A stretch of 64,000 nt of DNA from Echiichthys vipera. Taxonomy: Eukaryota > Chordata > Actinopteri > Perciformes > Trachinidae. Position numbers and translations under genes: made by a program. The notes under the pieces are model-generated. The model ran no database searches. It had not been told where the DNA came from and saw nothing but the letters and a program-made list of their open reading frames with translations. The first letter of the stretch is position 1. Every line of letters begins with the position of its first letter. Below are positions 37,562 to 51,056 of the stretch, one piece after another. Location of the stretch: positions 23,349,062 to 23,413,061 of the forward strand of contig OY829662.1 in NCBI GenBank assembly GCA_963691815.1, given 5' to 3'.

Positions 37562-39870
37562 TCAAAAATAACTTTTCCACTGTGCTTTTGAAAGCACCCT
37601 TTCACAGGGCACAGATGAAGCTGGGGTACAAAGAAACACAAAGGCAAGTTTGTACAAGTTGGGATATACATTCTTCTGTCTGTCCCAGTAGTCCCGGGGT
37701 TCTCCAGTCTTCCAATGTTCACCCAGGTATGTTTGGACATTTTGGGTGCTCATCTGCAGTACTGTGGTGTCCAAACGGTGCCACAGTTTGCTACCTAGGA
37801 TAGAAAAGCAGTCTATAAGTGACCTAATAGGCCTACAATTGCACAATTACAATGTGTTAATTACCATGTGTGAGGAGGTGCTGCTGGTTCTAATAACAGC
37901 ACCACATCCTGAAGTGAGCCTCTTTTCGGCATCTGCTGCTTTGTTGAAAGCCTATCTTTTTGAACCTCAGATCGAGCACCGTCGTCAACAATGCTCATGG
38001 ATTGGAAAGTGTAGAGTTTCTCCCTTAATTGTCTCCTCAGACTCTCAGCCACTCCTGTGGTCTCTGGAGTTTGGACACTTCCCATGTCCTCCTCCTTCAG
38101 TGCAAGGTGTAGCACTGATAACAAAGGAATGACTTTTGATCCTGTCACTCTCTTCTCCTCTGACAGCTCAACTGTGGCATCATTAAATGGGGACAGCAAT
38201 TTTAGAGATCCTACCATTATATCACACTGTTCAGATGATAGTGGAGGCCTGCCAAAGCTGCTCCTACAGGTGCCCTAAGGTCATACATAAAGTATGTTGG
38301 AGCATATGGTTTATGCTGTTCCAGCATTTATCCACCTCTTGAATGAGCTTCAGTGCTGGCCCATTACCTCCTACACCTGTGTCAGCCTCTCCTGGGACAT
38401 TAGACAAGAAATAGTGATTCATTCAAGTGTCACTGCAGCAGCAACTTAAACAAAACAGTGTCCGTAAGAATGTTGCAATGGAATAAAAGAACTTTCCTTC
38501 GCAGTGGTGCTTTTCTTGAAATTGCCCGCTGTCTTCCTAGATTTTAGACAACACAGTGCTTTGATCAAGAGCCTTTTTAAGAAGCAAATTTAAAGTATGC
38601 ACCACACAATTTGTGAAGCAAATGAAGCTGCCTGGCTCAAGCACCCATATTTGCTGCGCCATCAATCACAAAGCAAGTGACTTTCCTTGCAATACCCCAC
38701 TCTGACATAAGTGCTGCTTTTACTTGCAGCAGTATGTGGCTCAGGGAAATGCAGCACCCCTTAAACAACAGAATGCAAAGAGGTGCTCACATTTATAACA
38801 GGGCATGTCACAGCTAGGCATCAGTGTGTAGACGTCCACATATCAGATGTTAAACTCACTACAGATGCCTTCAACTCAAGGACTTTGGCTTTCTCCTTGG
38901 ATTCCTTTTATCTTTCAAAGCCTAAAAGAAATAAGAAAACACTCTTGGAATTGTGTGAACATTTCACATACGAATCTGCCTTGTGGGGAGAACATAGGTA
39001 GGGTTTTAACAAGCTTTCTAAACCCTTTGTCCTGCTTTGTTCACTTCACACTAGTGAAGGGCTGGGAATCCTCAGCCATCATGTCGACCAAGGCCTCAGC
39101 CACATCATTCCTCCCTCCTGATGACAAGAAAAGGCAGAATTCTATTACAGATATCATTGATGACACATTTAAAATTCAAATTAATGTTCGTTCATTCATT
39201 CATGCATTCATCTTCAACCGCTTATCCCGGGGTCGGGGTCGCGGGGGGGCTGGAGCCGATCCCAGCTGACATCGGGCGTGAGGCGGGGTCCACCCTGGAC
39301 AGGACGCCAGTCTATCACAGGACACATAGAGACGATCAGAGACAGACAACCATTCACACCTACGGGCAATTTAGAGTCATCAATGAACCGAACACCTGCA
39401 TGTCTTTGGACTGTGGGAGGAAGCTGGAGAACCCGGAGGAAACCCACGCAGACACTGGGAGAACATGCAAACTCCACACAGAAAGGCCCAGGCCGGGATG
39501 CGAACCAGGAACCTTCTCGCTGTGAGGCGACAGTGCTAACCAATACACATGTCATTTTATGTTAGTAAGCTGTCTTGAGCCTGAGCCCTGAGCTCGGTCC
39601 ACATTGGTTGGATGGTCTTGTTCTCATGCAGGGCTCTATAATGCCTCAGCATAGATGAGGTGTTATTGTTGTATCCCAGTTATTTGGAACACAACAGACA
39701 CTTCACCTTTAAAATACCAGAAATGAGAAGAATAAATTAGAAGAAGGGATAGGCTATGTGTTCACTTTATTCATATTACTGTAGTTATTAATATGTGCAT
39801 ACCTTATTATGAGAGATCAGCTCAAAATGTTCCAATCAGAGGAAAATCCCCTCTTTTTTGCTGGTTCCAT
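37562..39870 (-). pseudogene. BED-finger hAT transposase pseudogene (ZBED-like), interrupted by repeat copy C
   Basis: Read on the minus strand, domains appear in family order. A start ATG at 39870 is followed by MEPAKKR and EHFELISHNK. A 96-bp GT-AG intron follows (39802-39707). The BED zinc finger then reads VKCLLCSK, a TAA stop, LGYNNNTSSMLRHYRALHE. The foreign repeat (39191-39545) comes next. After it are SDMWTS (Asp at 38842-38844) and ALMSEWGIARKVTCFVIDGA (Asp at 38661-38663), the two visible catalytic Asp motifs. Next are LKLIQEVDKCWNS and VELSEEKRVTGSKVIPLL. The C-terminal dimerisation motif LYKLAFVFLCTPASSVPCER ends it (around 37600-37657). Many stops and frameshifts show it is dead. 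Intact relatives act as cut-and-paste transposases in the nucleus. The element's inverted termini were not located. Confidence 0.85.
39191..39545 (+). mobile_element. Dispersed teleost repeat, copy C, nested in the hAT pseudogene
   Basis: It runs from TTCATTCATTCATGCATTCA and CTTCAACCGCTTATCCCGGG to CTGTGAGGCGACAGTGCTAA, in the plus orientation. It is the most complete and consensus-like of the four copies. It separates the BED finger from the rest of the hAT coding sequence. The last part (CCACTGTGCC...) is missing and I could not see a clean target duplication. Confidence 0.75.
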
Positions 39871-42590
39871 CGCAAGGACAGAAGGAGCTTGAATACCTAG
39901 CAAAGAAACATGCAAGAAAATCCCAAATTCACAAATTGTGAGATAAAAGCAGCACGCCATTGCGTTTTGTTGCACCTTTTATTTTGAATGGCGCGCCAAG
40001 CCGCAAACCATTTCCTGAGTCAGTCACGTGGCACGGCCGGCTCACGAGGCTTTGAACATTGTCATCACGTACATCATCGACACAAGCCTCAATATTCGCT
40101 CCACACATTTCTTCCTGGATTTCACACGGAAGGACACATGACTCGAATTAAATACTTGACAGATGAAAGCACAGAGAATTTTTTCATTGTCTTAAAAACT
40201 TCAGAGCAAAATGAACGTGGCCCTTTTTGACATCATGATAGAAAACATACAGCATATGATGAAAAATATATACGACTGACATTTTTATATTGTTTTGACT
40301 GCATACACACCAGAATGAACTTTGCAACCCTCATAAGGTGACTTTAAAAAGAATCACATGCAGGTTTTAGTTGTACGTTGTGTCATGCAGCTTATATGAA
40401 CTGATGACACAAAAACCAAAGAAAATTTCCATCTTCATTCCAGAACAAAAAGATCACATTGATATGACGAAGGTCAGCTGATGCCTTTGCAGTACATTTC
40501 AATAAGCCTTCTATCTTATACTTTGTGCTTTGCATAATGTGTTGTGAATCAGTGTCCCTTGACACTTTAACAAAAGGGAGGTTCATGCTAGAGAAGGCGC
40601 CGTTCAGAGCCGCTCAGCACAAAGGTCTTTATTGGGGTCACATTCAGCTTGGCAGACCACCCAGCTGTGCGGGTGGAGACACATTCATGACTATGTCCCC
40701 CAAGCTTTGCCCCTGTGACATATGGGGAAAAATAGTCATAATTCTCTTTTAGACATAAATGACCTGTGGCACCTTCACTGAAAGAGTCTTCAGTTGCACA
40801 CTGCAGCTGACCTTCTATGGTGGCATCTTTGCGGGGTGAACATGAAAGGCACAGAACTGCAATTCAAAATGTCTTTAAAACTCCTTGTGTGTAACATTAA
40901 TCTTTGAGTAGGAAGCATGACCAGAAAAATACCGCCTCCCTTTATGCGCATCAATTTAAAAGTGGACTTATTGTTCTCACCCATAAAGCCGTACCACTTC
41001 TGCCCTGCAGAGGGCAGTATTTAGAAGAGAATGATGGCAAAATATTATGGAAATGTTGGTGGGAGCTCAGTGTAGGATACATGAGTGAAAACCACAGAGG
41101 TGAGCCAGAATCATCCTGTTAAATAGGCTAAGTTGATCTCCTAATTATGAATGATATCAGGCAGATTGTTGTACTTTGTGCTTCTGACAAGACTCAGTCC
41201 AATACAGATGTTTGTCTTGAATAGCAGGATGTTTTATGGACCACCGTGTCTCAGCCATCTTGTTATCATATTTCAGTAAAACATATTAGTGCAAGAACCA
41301 AGTTAGTTTGGGAAGATGACTTTCATGAAAACCTGAAATTCTATATAAATCAAGCAAAATTTGGAGTGCTGGGTCTGATCCAGTATCCGTGCCAGGTTGC
41401 CATACTGAGGTAAGTCAGTCATTGGAAACCAAATATACGTATTAATGGTGGAGAATGACCTTCCGGCTGTGCTGGGACAACTTCGACCAATCTAAGGCTA
41501 GTTTCTTATGCTAACATCTTTAGCACAGAGGTAGAGTAGCTGCTCCAAAGAGTCCCATTCTCGGGCCCATAAACAGAACATTAACACCGTTTGTATTTTC
41601 ACAGTGATGGACTATTGTCTGGCTTTTTAAACGGACAGTGACAGTCACACTCACATTCAATGATTAAAATGATTTCATCATTCCTTCTAGCGGTAATAAC
41701 CTAGCTTGTTGTATAAATTGATAAGGCTGATCTTTCCGTTAGCTATTCCAGCAGCATGGTAACCAAAGCAGCCACTTGCCACTTCCTGTATTTAATGTCC
41801 GACACAAACAGACCTCTGGCCTCACCTTTTATTACTTGATCAAAATGAATTTGTGTATTAAAAACATTTGATATGTGTTCATCCATCATGTCTCAAGCAG
41901 ATTTAAGGAGCAGTCACTCTTGTTGTTGATTTTAATTTGATAGTTTATTTGGACAGTATAGATATTTATTTATCTATACAGTTCTTGCCTTATAAAGAAG
42001 TAGTAAATTTGCCATTACACTCTTGAAATTACTGTATTAATTTTGAACTCATGTATAAAAATCTCCTTACTAGTAATTGATAATGCGTTGCAGTGCCCTT
42101 GAATTGTTCAAGGTTTTTCAAACATTGCACTACCAATTTTCACTCCGCCTACACCTGTTAGTAAGTGAAGTCTACTTAACCTACAGTTCAAATAAATTGC
42201 TTTGGACTACATTTTAAGTTTATTCAAAATTGCAATGCAATTAGTGTAACTCTCGGCAGATATATAAATTCAGGTATTGGAATCGTAGCAGAAATGTTAA
42301 AAAAGTGGATCAGTACATCTCTCAACATTTGTAGACGATGTAGAAATTCAATCAAAACATTGAAATTCTGAACCTGCACCTAACAGATCTACCTTTTTTT
42401 TCTCTATTTAAAGTCTGCATAAGGAAATGAGAAATGAGAAAAAACACAGTGTGAGGTCTCTCCAAGCAGTATTAATATTATCCATGCTTGAATTACCTAA
42501 GCTTTCCCCTCCCTAATACTTAAGCTCAAAGCCAATTTGAGAAACAGGGCATTAATTGAATATTAGTTTGTTGAAAAACACAGAGGACAA
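39871..42590. other. Non-coding sequence, including the probable 5' end of the hAT element
   Basis: The first 200 or so bases (with GTCACGTGGCACGGCCGGCT near 40022-40041) look like the untranslated 5' end of the hAT element. Beyond this no exon or familiar repeat was recognised. Confidence 0.4.
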
Positions 42591-42780
42591 GCCAGTGTTC
42601 CAGTGGTCGGGCCTCTCACTTTCCTCTGTGGCTCTACTGATGTGTGGCGGCCCGGCAGCACTTCAGTGTGGCCGCGGCCTTTAGATGTGGCTGATTGGCT
42701 CAGCCAGTCTCAGCACAAGGCTAATTGGATAAACTTCTAATCTTCACAGCGTCGCTACGCTGCTGGATTACATAGACACC
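42590..42780. other. GC-richer non-coding block
   Basis: This compact GC-richer block (GTGTGGCGGCCCGGCAGCAC, GGCCGCGGCCTTTAGATGTG, GCTAATTGGATAAACTTCTA) contrasts with its AT-rich surroundings. It has no open frame of note. It might be a regulatory element, but nothing in the sequence proves this. Confidence 0.2.
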
Positions 42781-45700
42781 CCAGGGTAAAACGATCTGTT
42801 GAACATAGTTAAACATCTATTATGTTTTTTTTACAGGTAATATATATTGAGCTATTGTCTTTAACACACTTCTGGTTAGAACAAAACAGGTTGTACAAAA
42901 AGTGGGTGATTTATTATCAGTACAGTTATTATTTTGTGTTTTTTTTATTGGTCATTTTAGTAAAATAATCCAAAAATGTGATGGGAGATTGCAGACATGA
43001 GAAAATCTGTAGTTTCAGTCCATTTGGATTTTTTTCCCCTTTTGACAGAAGGTGTGTAATACTATTGTGGCAGGACATAAAGCATGTTCTGTATGTGTTG
43101 ACAACTCTGGTATGCACTTGTAACACCTCTGTTTACAAAGAATTCCACATGATGTAGTGGCAGCGCTCAGCTCTGTTTTTGCACAAAATAAGATTTTCCT
43201 CATTTCACCTCATTGGCTGAGCGCCACTCACAGATGAACATTCACCAGCCATCTCTGACAAAACACAGAAATGTTTATGCAGAAAAATCCATGCATGTAA
43301 AACACTATGATCCATAACTGTGATTACTCCTACAGTGTCTCCTTAGAGAGGGTTTTGTTATCTGCTTCATACTCCTACTCTCTAAATATTCAATTCGTCA
43401 AAACTGCAGATGTGTTTTAAAGTCAAAACTGTATGTACAATAACTTACTAAGATGTATACAAATTACATACAAAAGATAATAAGTATACTAGTGGCCAGG
43501 AATGCCATGCTAACAGCTTGTACCAGGATATCCTTGGGTGGTGGCTCCTATTCTGTGTCACCCGTTTGCTGGAGGTGTTCATATGAATGTGTGTGCTTGT
43601 GCAGCGAGGAAGTCCACCTGAAACAAGTCCAAATACATTTCACACAGTCTAAAGATGGTTGAGAGTGAGTAACAGCATAAGGCAGAGCGAGTTCTGTTGA
43701 AGACTGAGACCAAACCAAGCAATGAATAGTCCCCATACCCTTCCAAAAACAATAAGACTAGGTGGCCCTAGTGATAGCTGGGTTATTGTCTGGTATGTGC
43801 ACTTCCAAATGCAAGACAGGCAATATGTTAAACCTCTGTGGTGCAGCCCAAAAATATCTCAAGTGGTTGTCAGGGGTATATGAAGATGCAGATCTGTCTC
43901 TATGCTGCAACCCCTCGACAGAGCTGTGCACAACATATTGGACAGTACTGCCTGCAGGTGCTTTGCACTAATATATGTCCAAATTTGGTTTATGACCAAA
44001 TACCTTCAAAACGAGTAACATTAACTTCAATATCATTTGTGTGTAGTACTAATGACGGTAGCAATTAGCACGCTAACATGCTAATCTAAGATCAGGGACA
44101 TGGTCAACATTATACCAAAGATACAAAGATATAACTGAAGCCAATAGTATGAAACGGTATACACGTCCTGTCTCCTCAGTGACCCTGCCTCGTTTGAAAG
44201 TGTTGCAAGGGTTGCAAGGGTTGCAAGTGTTTTGAGGACGGATTAAAGTTATAGTTGTATAATGTATTAATATTTTCTTTTGCTTACATTAGATATTTAC
44301 ACAGGCCATCTTTAAGATTATGAAAATGAGTTTGCTAGTGCGTTAGCAAACAGCAGTTGAAGACAGCTTCGCTGTGTTGCCAGATTTTGCGAGAGTTTGT
44401 TGCTGAGACAGAAACAGGTTTCGTAACAGTATCAAGTACATTTTTATCAAGAATTGTACATCTGAAAAAATTACATGTTTGTGTCAGAATATTCTAAAGA
44501 TATGTACCTTGTAAAAAATGGGTCCAATATTTACTTCAGTGACTATGGGGCGAAAGAATCGATCATAATCTCTGTTCACGTCAGAGGTGACGAATATTTT
44601 TCGTCATTGACAGAAAAATCTGAAGGCTGTAACTGTAATTCACACCTGTTCAGTTAAACTGAAAGTCCCTGCTTTGTAAAGCAGCAGCACAGAGAAGCAG
44701 GAGGAGAGTTACTGACAAGACGATGGGGGAGGATTTGGTATCAAAGTAAAACACGAAAGCGCCCATTTCGGCAATATTTCATATTTAAACCCAATGCTAG
44801 TAGGGACCCTGATAACATTAATGAGGCAATCTGTAAGCTGTAAACTCTGTTGGCCGCCTCTTGGCCAGAATGCAGGGCAGCTGCACCCACTCCGCAGTGT
44901 CAGCTCAGTTTGAAAGGCCAGAGAGCTGCAGATATCGCTGATGTGACAGCAGCTAAGTGTCTGAAGTTTCTTCATGAAGCCCAATAATTGTGATGGACCA
45001 GTGGTGATTTTAGTGACCTCCACAGTCACTACGGACAAAAGATCATCTGTTGTGTGTGGCGTTGACATGAAAAGTGAGCGCACGTTTGGTATCTGTTCAT
45101 CTTTTCTCTTCATGCTTCTGGTTCACGTTCACTTCTCCCCTTGGAATAAATACACTCAGGGAAGTGAACGTGTCATCCTGCTTATATTAGCACTTAGCAT
45201 TTAGTAAAGCCTCATAGCCATTAGCGTGGCAGTAGACACTCAGTTTTGTGAACAGATTTTTCTGAAAAAGTTAAGTCAGCATCCAGAAATGGCTCAGAAC
45301 AATTGCTACAATATGTGTGCCTGTGTCTTTGTTTGTGTGTTAGGAGTACAAGCAAACTGTAGACATAAAAATTGATGTGTGGCACCATGTTTTCATTAGT
45401 GTGTTAACTGTTTACGCTGTGTGTGCGTGGAGGTCTTTGAAGTATTTCTGGAACATAAACTCCGTCATTAATGAACATCATTAGAGGCGAACGTTCAGGA
45501 CGCAGCAGCTAGGTTCAGCAAGGGATTGCAAAAGAATGCAAGATATAAGTCCAAGTTAATCTGCTGCTTTTCTTGCCGTGGCCCACCACATTGCCACAGC
45601 TCTGGAGGACAGCACAATTACAAACTGCCATCTCACTAAACAGGGCTCTTGCTCCATGCAGAACGGTGATGACATGATTAGTGTCTTCCTGCTCATCTAG

Positions 45701-46116
45701 GCCTTGTGAATTGGGATGATGACAGCTGAATGCGGCTGGGGAAACAGTACTAGATTGTTCCTCAGTGCCTTTAAACACAACACCTAACACGGAGAGGGCT
45801 TTTTGTGTGAGCCACAGAAATGGGTGTAAGCGGAATAACAACAATCTGTCCGCATTCCCTAATTATTTAGTTGAGTTTGTGGTCTTTGGTATCAAAGGGT
45901 ACACGATTTAGTAATTAAGACAAATTGTAATGTCCTAGATAGTGATGAGAGGAGGTTTCTCTTTACCACACACTATAACTTACAGCTAATATAACACTGG
46001 TGGATAGGGTTTTCTTCGTTTACTTTTTCAGCAAGGAAAACACACTGCCACAAGAGTATGAGTAAAACACCAGGGAAAGCTTTACAATAGATCTTAAACA
46101 GCAGAGAAAAGGTATT
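42781..46116. other. Intergenic sequence, nothing recognised
   Basis: Only small local repeats seen (for example GTTGCAAGGG three times near 44203-44229). The 134-codon frame at 44709-45113 (minus) has no recognisable domain. Confidence 0.4.
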
Positions 46117-46120
46117 TTAA

Positions 46121-46949
46121 AGGGGACCTATTATACGCTTTTTCGGGTTCATACATGTATTTTGTGTTTCTCCTTGAACATGTTTACATGCTTTAATAAT
46201 TAAAAAAAAACACTTTATTTTTCTCGTATCGCTCATAGCTGCTGCACCCTCTGTCTGAGATGCTCTGCTGCAGCGTCTGTCTCTTTTAAACCCTCCTCGA
46301 GAAAAAGCCCAGTCTGATGTGATTGGTCAGACTTTTCCTGGTCTTCTCTCTTCTCCTGGTCTCCATACTACTGCCGTTAGCATGTACAGTAGCTACATGC
46401 CGTTAGCAGTGGACTGTGGAGGAATACAGCAGCACTTTCTACCATCAGAAATCACAAATAACACTTTATAAACCAAACACAACAGAACCAGACATGTTGC
46501 AGCAGGACTGTGATACTAAATTAGGGAGCAATGAACAACACAAGCAGCAAATATTACAGCTTTGTCTGCGTGTGGTGGCTACATGTCGTTAGCAGTGGAC
46601 TGGGCAGTGGTGGAAAGTAAAGTACTTTATCACTTTTTTCATGTATCTGTACTCTAATTAAGTAGATTTAGTTATGTGTACTACATGTAGTAAACAGTAG
46701 CACATTCTACTGAAGCACATGAACTTATTTGGAAATCTGTGAAGGCTTGATGTCAGACTGCCGAGAAAGTAGAAAAAACTGTGTGAAAGAAGTCGTTGAT
46801 AGCAGTCCTTATCCTGAGCAGATCTGCTTATGGAGTTACCCATGCACATGTTTACCTCATTATTTGAAACGTGGTCATATTTAGCATGAACGAAATTATA
46901 ACAGTATATTTACATGACAGAAAATAGGCAAAGGCATGATAGGTCCACT
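46121..46949. mobile_element. Non-autonomous TTAA-flanked element, about 830 bp
   Basis: The left end AGGGGACCTATTATACGC and the right end GCATGATAGGTCCACT are an inverted pair with a few mismatches. TTAA lies directly outside each end (46117-46120 and 46950-46953), the target site used by piggyBac-type transposases. It encodes no transposase. A piece of another common fish repeat (AGTGGTGGAAAGTAAAGTAC, from about 46605) appears nested near its right side. Confidence 0.65.
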
Positions 46950-46953
46950 TTAA

Positions 46954-48825
46954 CAAACCTGCAGACATTCTATAAATTAAGCTAAATAGTTTGCCCTTGG
47001 TTTTACAGCATCTTCAAAAGTCACGCTTTTCTAATCTTCCTTTCTCTGTATTTCATATATCTTTTCCGCTTAAAAAGGAGCTTTTATGGAAAGCTTTACG
47101 AGGCTTTCCATTAAAGGAAGACCCCCTGTGCTACAGTATCCTCGTCCATAGCACCTGTAGAAATATTAAAAGGAACCTTGCACTCCATTAAATGCGAGGC
47201 CTAGGGTTCTGTCATCAGAGTAAATCCTCTATGTGCAGAAAAGCCTTCACCCATAAAGGCCTGCACTGGGATCTGCCACCGTGTGAGTTACTGGCACTCT
47301 CGTCTGTCCTGCAGGTGCTGGTTTGTGTAGCAGAGAGCTGGTGGGAGCTGTTGGAGGTCATTGGAGGGGATTCTTGTGGGGAGTGAGTGATGTTCGATCT
47401 AAACAGCATGTACAAAGAAGTCAGAAGGAAATGGTTATGGCCTGAGTAGTGAAAGAGGCTGTTAACAGTATGCTCCAATAATATTTCCATTAACGACTTC
47501 TCATTAAACGCCCTCTGTTTTCAGCTGCTAAAAGAGGCTATAAGCTCCCTGCATAACGCAGGCTTTATTTCAGTGCTTTATTAAAATATAAGTGCTGGGG
47601 GTCTTTTATAATATATAACCCCCTCTATCACATAACTCATACATTTTTTCTCACTCACCCTTTCCTGTTGAGTGGGTGAAATGTCTTTAGAGTGGTTTTA
47701 CAGTATCAGTGTGCTGCAGAGGTATTCCATCCCAGGCGAGATTTGCTCTTGTTATCTTTAAACTCCAGAGGTTACATAGATCCATAAATCACCTGGCCCA
47801 CAGTGTCTAAACGTTCCGGCTCAACCTGTCTGTCCGATGGTGGATTTATGATTCGAGGGTGTAGCAGCGAGCGCCAGCACGGCCTCCTCTGGGCTCACTG
47901 GTGCTCTCCTGTGAACTTGTGTACATATTTAGAAAAAGTGTGGGGTGGCTGAGTGCTGTTCTGTTGTGGGTCAGACCACCTGAGCTATCTGCAGTGATGC
48001 TGCTGCACCTCTCTGGCTGCTTCATGAGATACAACGCTAAAAGCTGAGTGCACAGCCCTGCAGGAATCCTTTATAGGTGGGAAGAATCAACACTAAAAGA
48101 CTTGGGTTCAGGACAACTAGAAGCACACAGATGATATGCAGAGCCGAAACCTGAGGGAGGGCTGGGTGGTGGTAGAATCTGTGCTGTTGGGTCTTTTTTT
48201 TCAGTTTCACATTCATCTTGTGAAACTATGTGCTTTCAACAAAGCTTGGCAAGGAGGTAAATAGCAATAAAAGGAGATCGGAGTGTACATGTTTCCCCTG
48301 CCAAGTGTTGGAAAAAAGATATTCCCTACATTGAGCGTCTGGCAACAGAGCTTTGGCTGGTGATGTCATCCCCAGGTCCACAGTTTCTGTTTGTTTCCCC
48401 TCCATTATATGTGACGGTTCAACAGACCTGAATCTCTTGTGGTTTCAACCCTGAGACACATTTTCCCTTGTTCGGTGTCCCATCCAGGCCTTACAAGGCG
48501 TTAAAAGAAGATAAAAGGGCAAATACACACTTCTGTGACATGTCTCTGTAATTCCATTAGCAGTAATGCCTTTTCTCTACTGCCATTCATGCCTCAGGAA
48601 ATTTGGATCTGACATATTTACTAGCCTGGCAGATAAAATGACATGCCTTTCTCTACACTGGCAAAGATGGCCGCTAATAGCAGATGGAATTAGGAGCAGT
48701 GACTTGAAGTGAAGTAGTGTATTGGAAGGAATGGATGACTAGTGATCTTGACCATGATGGAAAGAAATTTCAAACGGGGCCAAGATTAAGTTCAGCCAAC
48801 CTCTGACAGTCAGTCCAGCCTGAAA
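46954..48825. other. Intergenic sequence, nothing recognised
   Basis: No exon or RNA gene seen. The frames near 47200-47490 lack splice or domain support. Confidence 0.4.
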
Positions 48826-48833
48826 TATCTTAA

Positions 48834-49727
48834 CTAGTGCTGGGCAGTGACCAAAAACTTGCTTCACGGTATTGTTTATGATTCTGGTGTTTCATGGTAT
48901 AGCATGTTTTTTTTCCCATAATGACTGAGCCTTATTATAGGGTTATAGTGGCCCTTTCAAAATAGGATTTCCAGGCCCAAGCCGGCCCAAGCCTCGTATT
49001 TCTACAACGTTGCAGCGACGCGTTCCCTGTTGTTTGAACAGATCTGAGTTTTAAAAAAACAACATGTCATTTGACCTCTTTCTTATCGATGAAAAAGAAG
49101 ACAGAGGAGATCGGAATTGTTCACATGTTGGGCCGTGGTATGTTTTGTTTCAATGGAGCGTTTGGACCGGGAAATCATATTTTAAAGGGTGTTACATCAG
49201 ACTTAACAGCCTGATTCTACTGTCAGGAGCACATAGAATCTAAAAGCATGCCCTTTAGTGGTGTAAATTGCAAATCATAACTGTGTGTATACATTAGGGA
49301 TCCCCTAGGACACTCACAGTTTGCCCAAACCGTAGTGCTCTTGGCGAACAATATTATACACTTTGCTGCCTATAATGAAGTGCCGTAGCAATTGTTTCAG
49401 CTATGCTCTGGTATGTTACCTGACTTGTCAGATGGTTTGTTTCACAGCATCTGAGAAGGTGTCATCTCTTTTAAAAACATACCCGGCAGGTGATTGGATG
49501 AACCATCTGTCTATCAAACTCTCTCCATAGTCAGTCAGGAGAACAGAGAAAACATATCTTTCTCTTCTTTCAATGAAGGAAAACTCTTCAGTTCTGACAA
49601 ATTGGATGCTATTGCAGCACCTTGTGACATTGTCGGCTGCTGTGCAAGGTAGCGGTATATGAAAAATGTATATTCTACGGTAAATTCAAACCAATGTACC
49701 GTTGCATCTGGTATACTGCCCAGCACT
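48834..49727. mobile_element. Non-autonomous element with 13-bp perfect inverted ends
   Basis: AGTGCTGGGCAGT at 48836-48848 is mirrored exactly by ACTGCCCAGCACT at 49715-49727. TATCTTAA (48826-48833) and TATCTCAA (49728-49735) flank the ends as a near-perfect 8-bp duplication, which suggests the hAT superfamily. The interior has no transposase. Confidence 0.65.
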
Positions 49728-49735
49728 TATCTCAA

Positions 49736-51056
49736 CAGCTGTTTGATGGATTACTGTGACATTTGATAAATATATTCACGTTTCCCTCAGAGTGAACTGT
49801 CATAACATCCCCTTAAAGTTTCATCTAGTGTCATCATCAAGTAAAATGTCACTTTGGTTTATGGCCAAATACCTGGAAATTTAATGTCTGTACTTAGCAA
49901 AATGTAATGTTAGCAACATCATTACATAGTTACAGTGTAACTGAATCATTTTCTTCATAGCATGTGATAAACGGTTTGATCAAAGTATGAATTTTGCTAA
50001 GTGTCCACTGCAGTTAATTAACTGTTAAGCCTGTTCCATACATTCATGTGGGTTTTCATTATTCTGGCATGAAATGAAACTAGTGGTCACCTAAAGTCTG
50101 CAGCCATGCACAGTGGGACTCCAAATTCATACCAGGGTAAAAAGAAAACAGTGGAGGCTTGCATAATGATTGTATCTGGTTCTGAAATCAGTGCACTGCG
50201 ATGTGTAAAGCTTTCAACAGCTAACTGTGCCATTGTGACATCTAATTCCTATGGTGGAAGTACAGCACATTCACAAGTCCTATCCACGGTGTCAGGAGGA
50301 ATTTGTCCTTTGCTGCGTCTGAGTAATGTGTGTGTAAGAGGATGTATGTTTCCTGTCAACGAAGAGTAGTCTTCTTATTTCCCGTGTGGATGTTTTAAAC
50401 TTTTCTACATAAACATTTTCATTGGCCCCAGAGCTGATTTTTACCACAAAAAGCTTGGACATGCCAGCCGCCGTGTTTCCTCAGCTGGTGGATAACCTTC
50501 CCCCCTCCACATCTCTCCCTCAGCCATCAATTTCCTCCTCTCTGCATCCTACTGGCCCATCTTTCAGCACTTGAATGGGCACTCAACATGACTGACTGTG
50601 GCACACAGTCTTTGCTTTGAGCTAAAGTCAAACTGAATCAAATGTGATGGACAGAAAAGAAAATATATATTCTTAGCTGATAAACCTTTTCAGCTTCTCA
50701 AGACAAATGCCCGTTTGCTAAACCCCTCCTCCGAACACTCAATAGGTCTTTTTCATGACAGACATTTTGACATCTTAGTAGGAAAAGCACAGGTGAAATA
50801 GATAACATTAACAGTGGCTCAGTTCCATCAAGGGTGTATGTCCACCAAAGCTTTTGGACAGCATTTTTTTATTGTTGTAATTTTTGTATTTCTTGTCTCA
50901 AATGTCTTCAGAAACACATTTAAGTCCACTGCTTAGCTGTAATTTGAGGTTGGGACAACTCCACCTTACTTTTTTTTGCATGAAAACGGAGCCTGACTAA
51001 AATGTGTTGCTCAGTGCTACAGAATTAAGTTGCTCTGATTGGTATTAGGTCTATCT
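49736..51056. other. Intergenic sequence, nothing recognised
   Basis: No exon, RNA gene or familiar repeat recognised. Confidence 0.4.

Noticed and set aside
39121..39555. Frames of 95-134 codons on both strands
   Set aside because: They translate the dispersed repeat copy C. Matching frames occur in copies B and D for the same reason.
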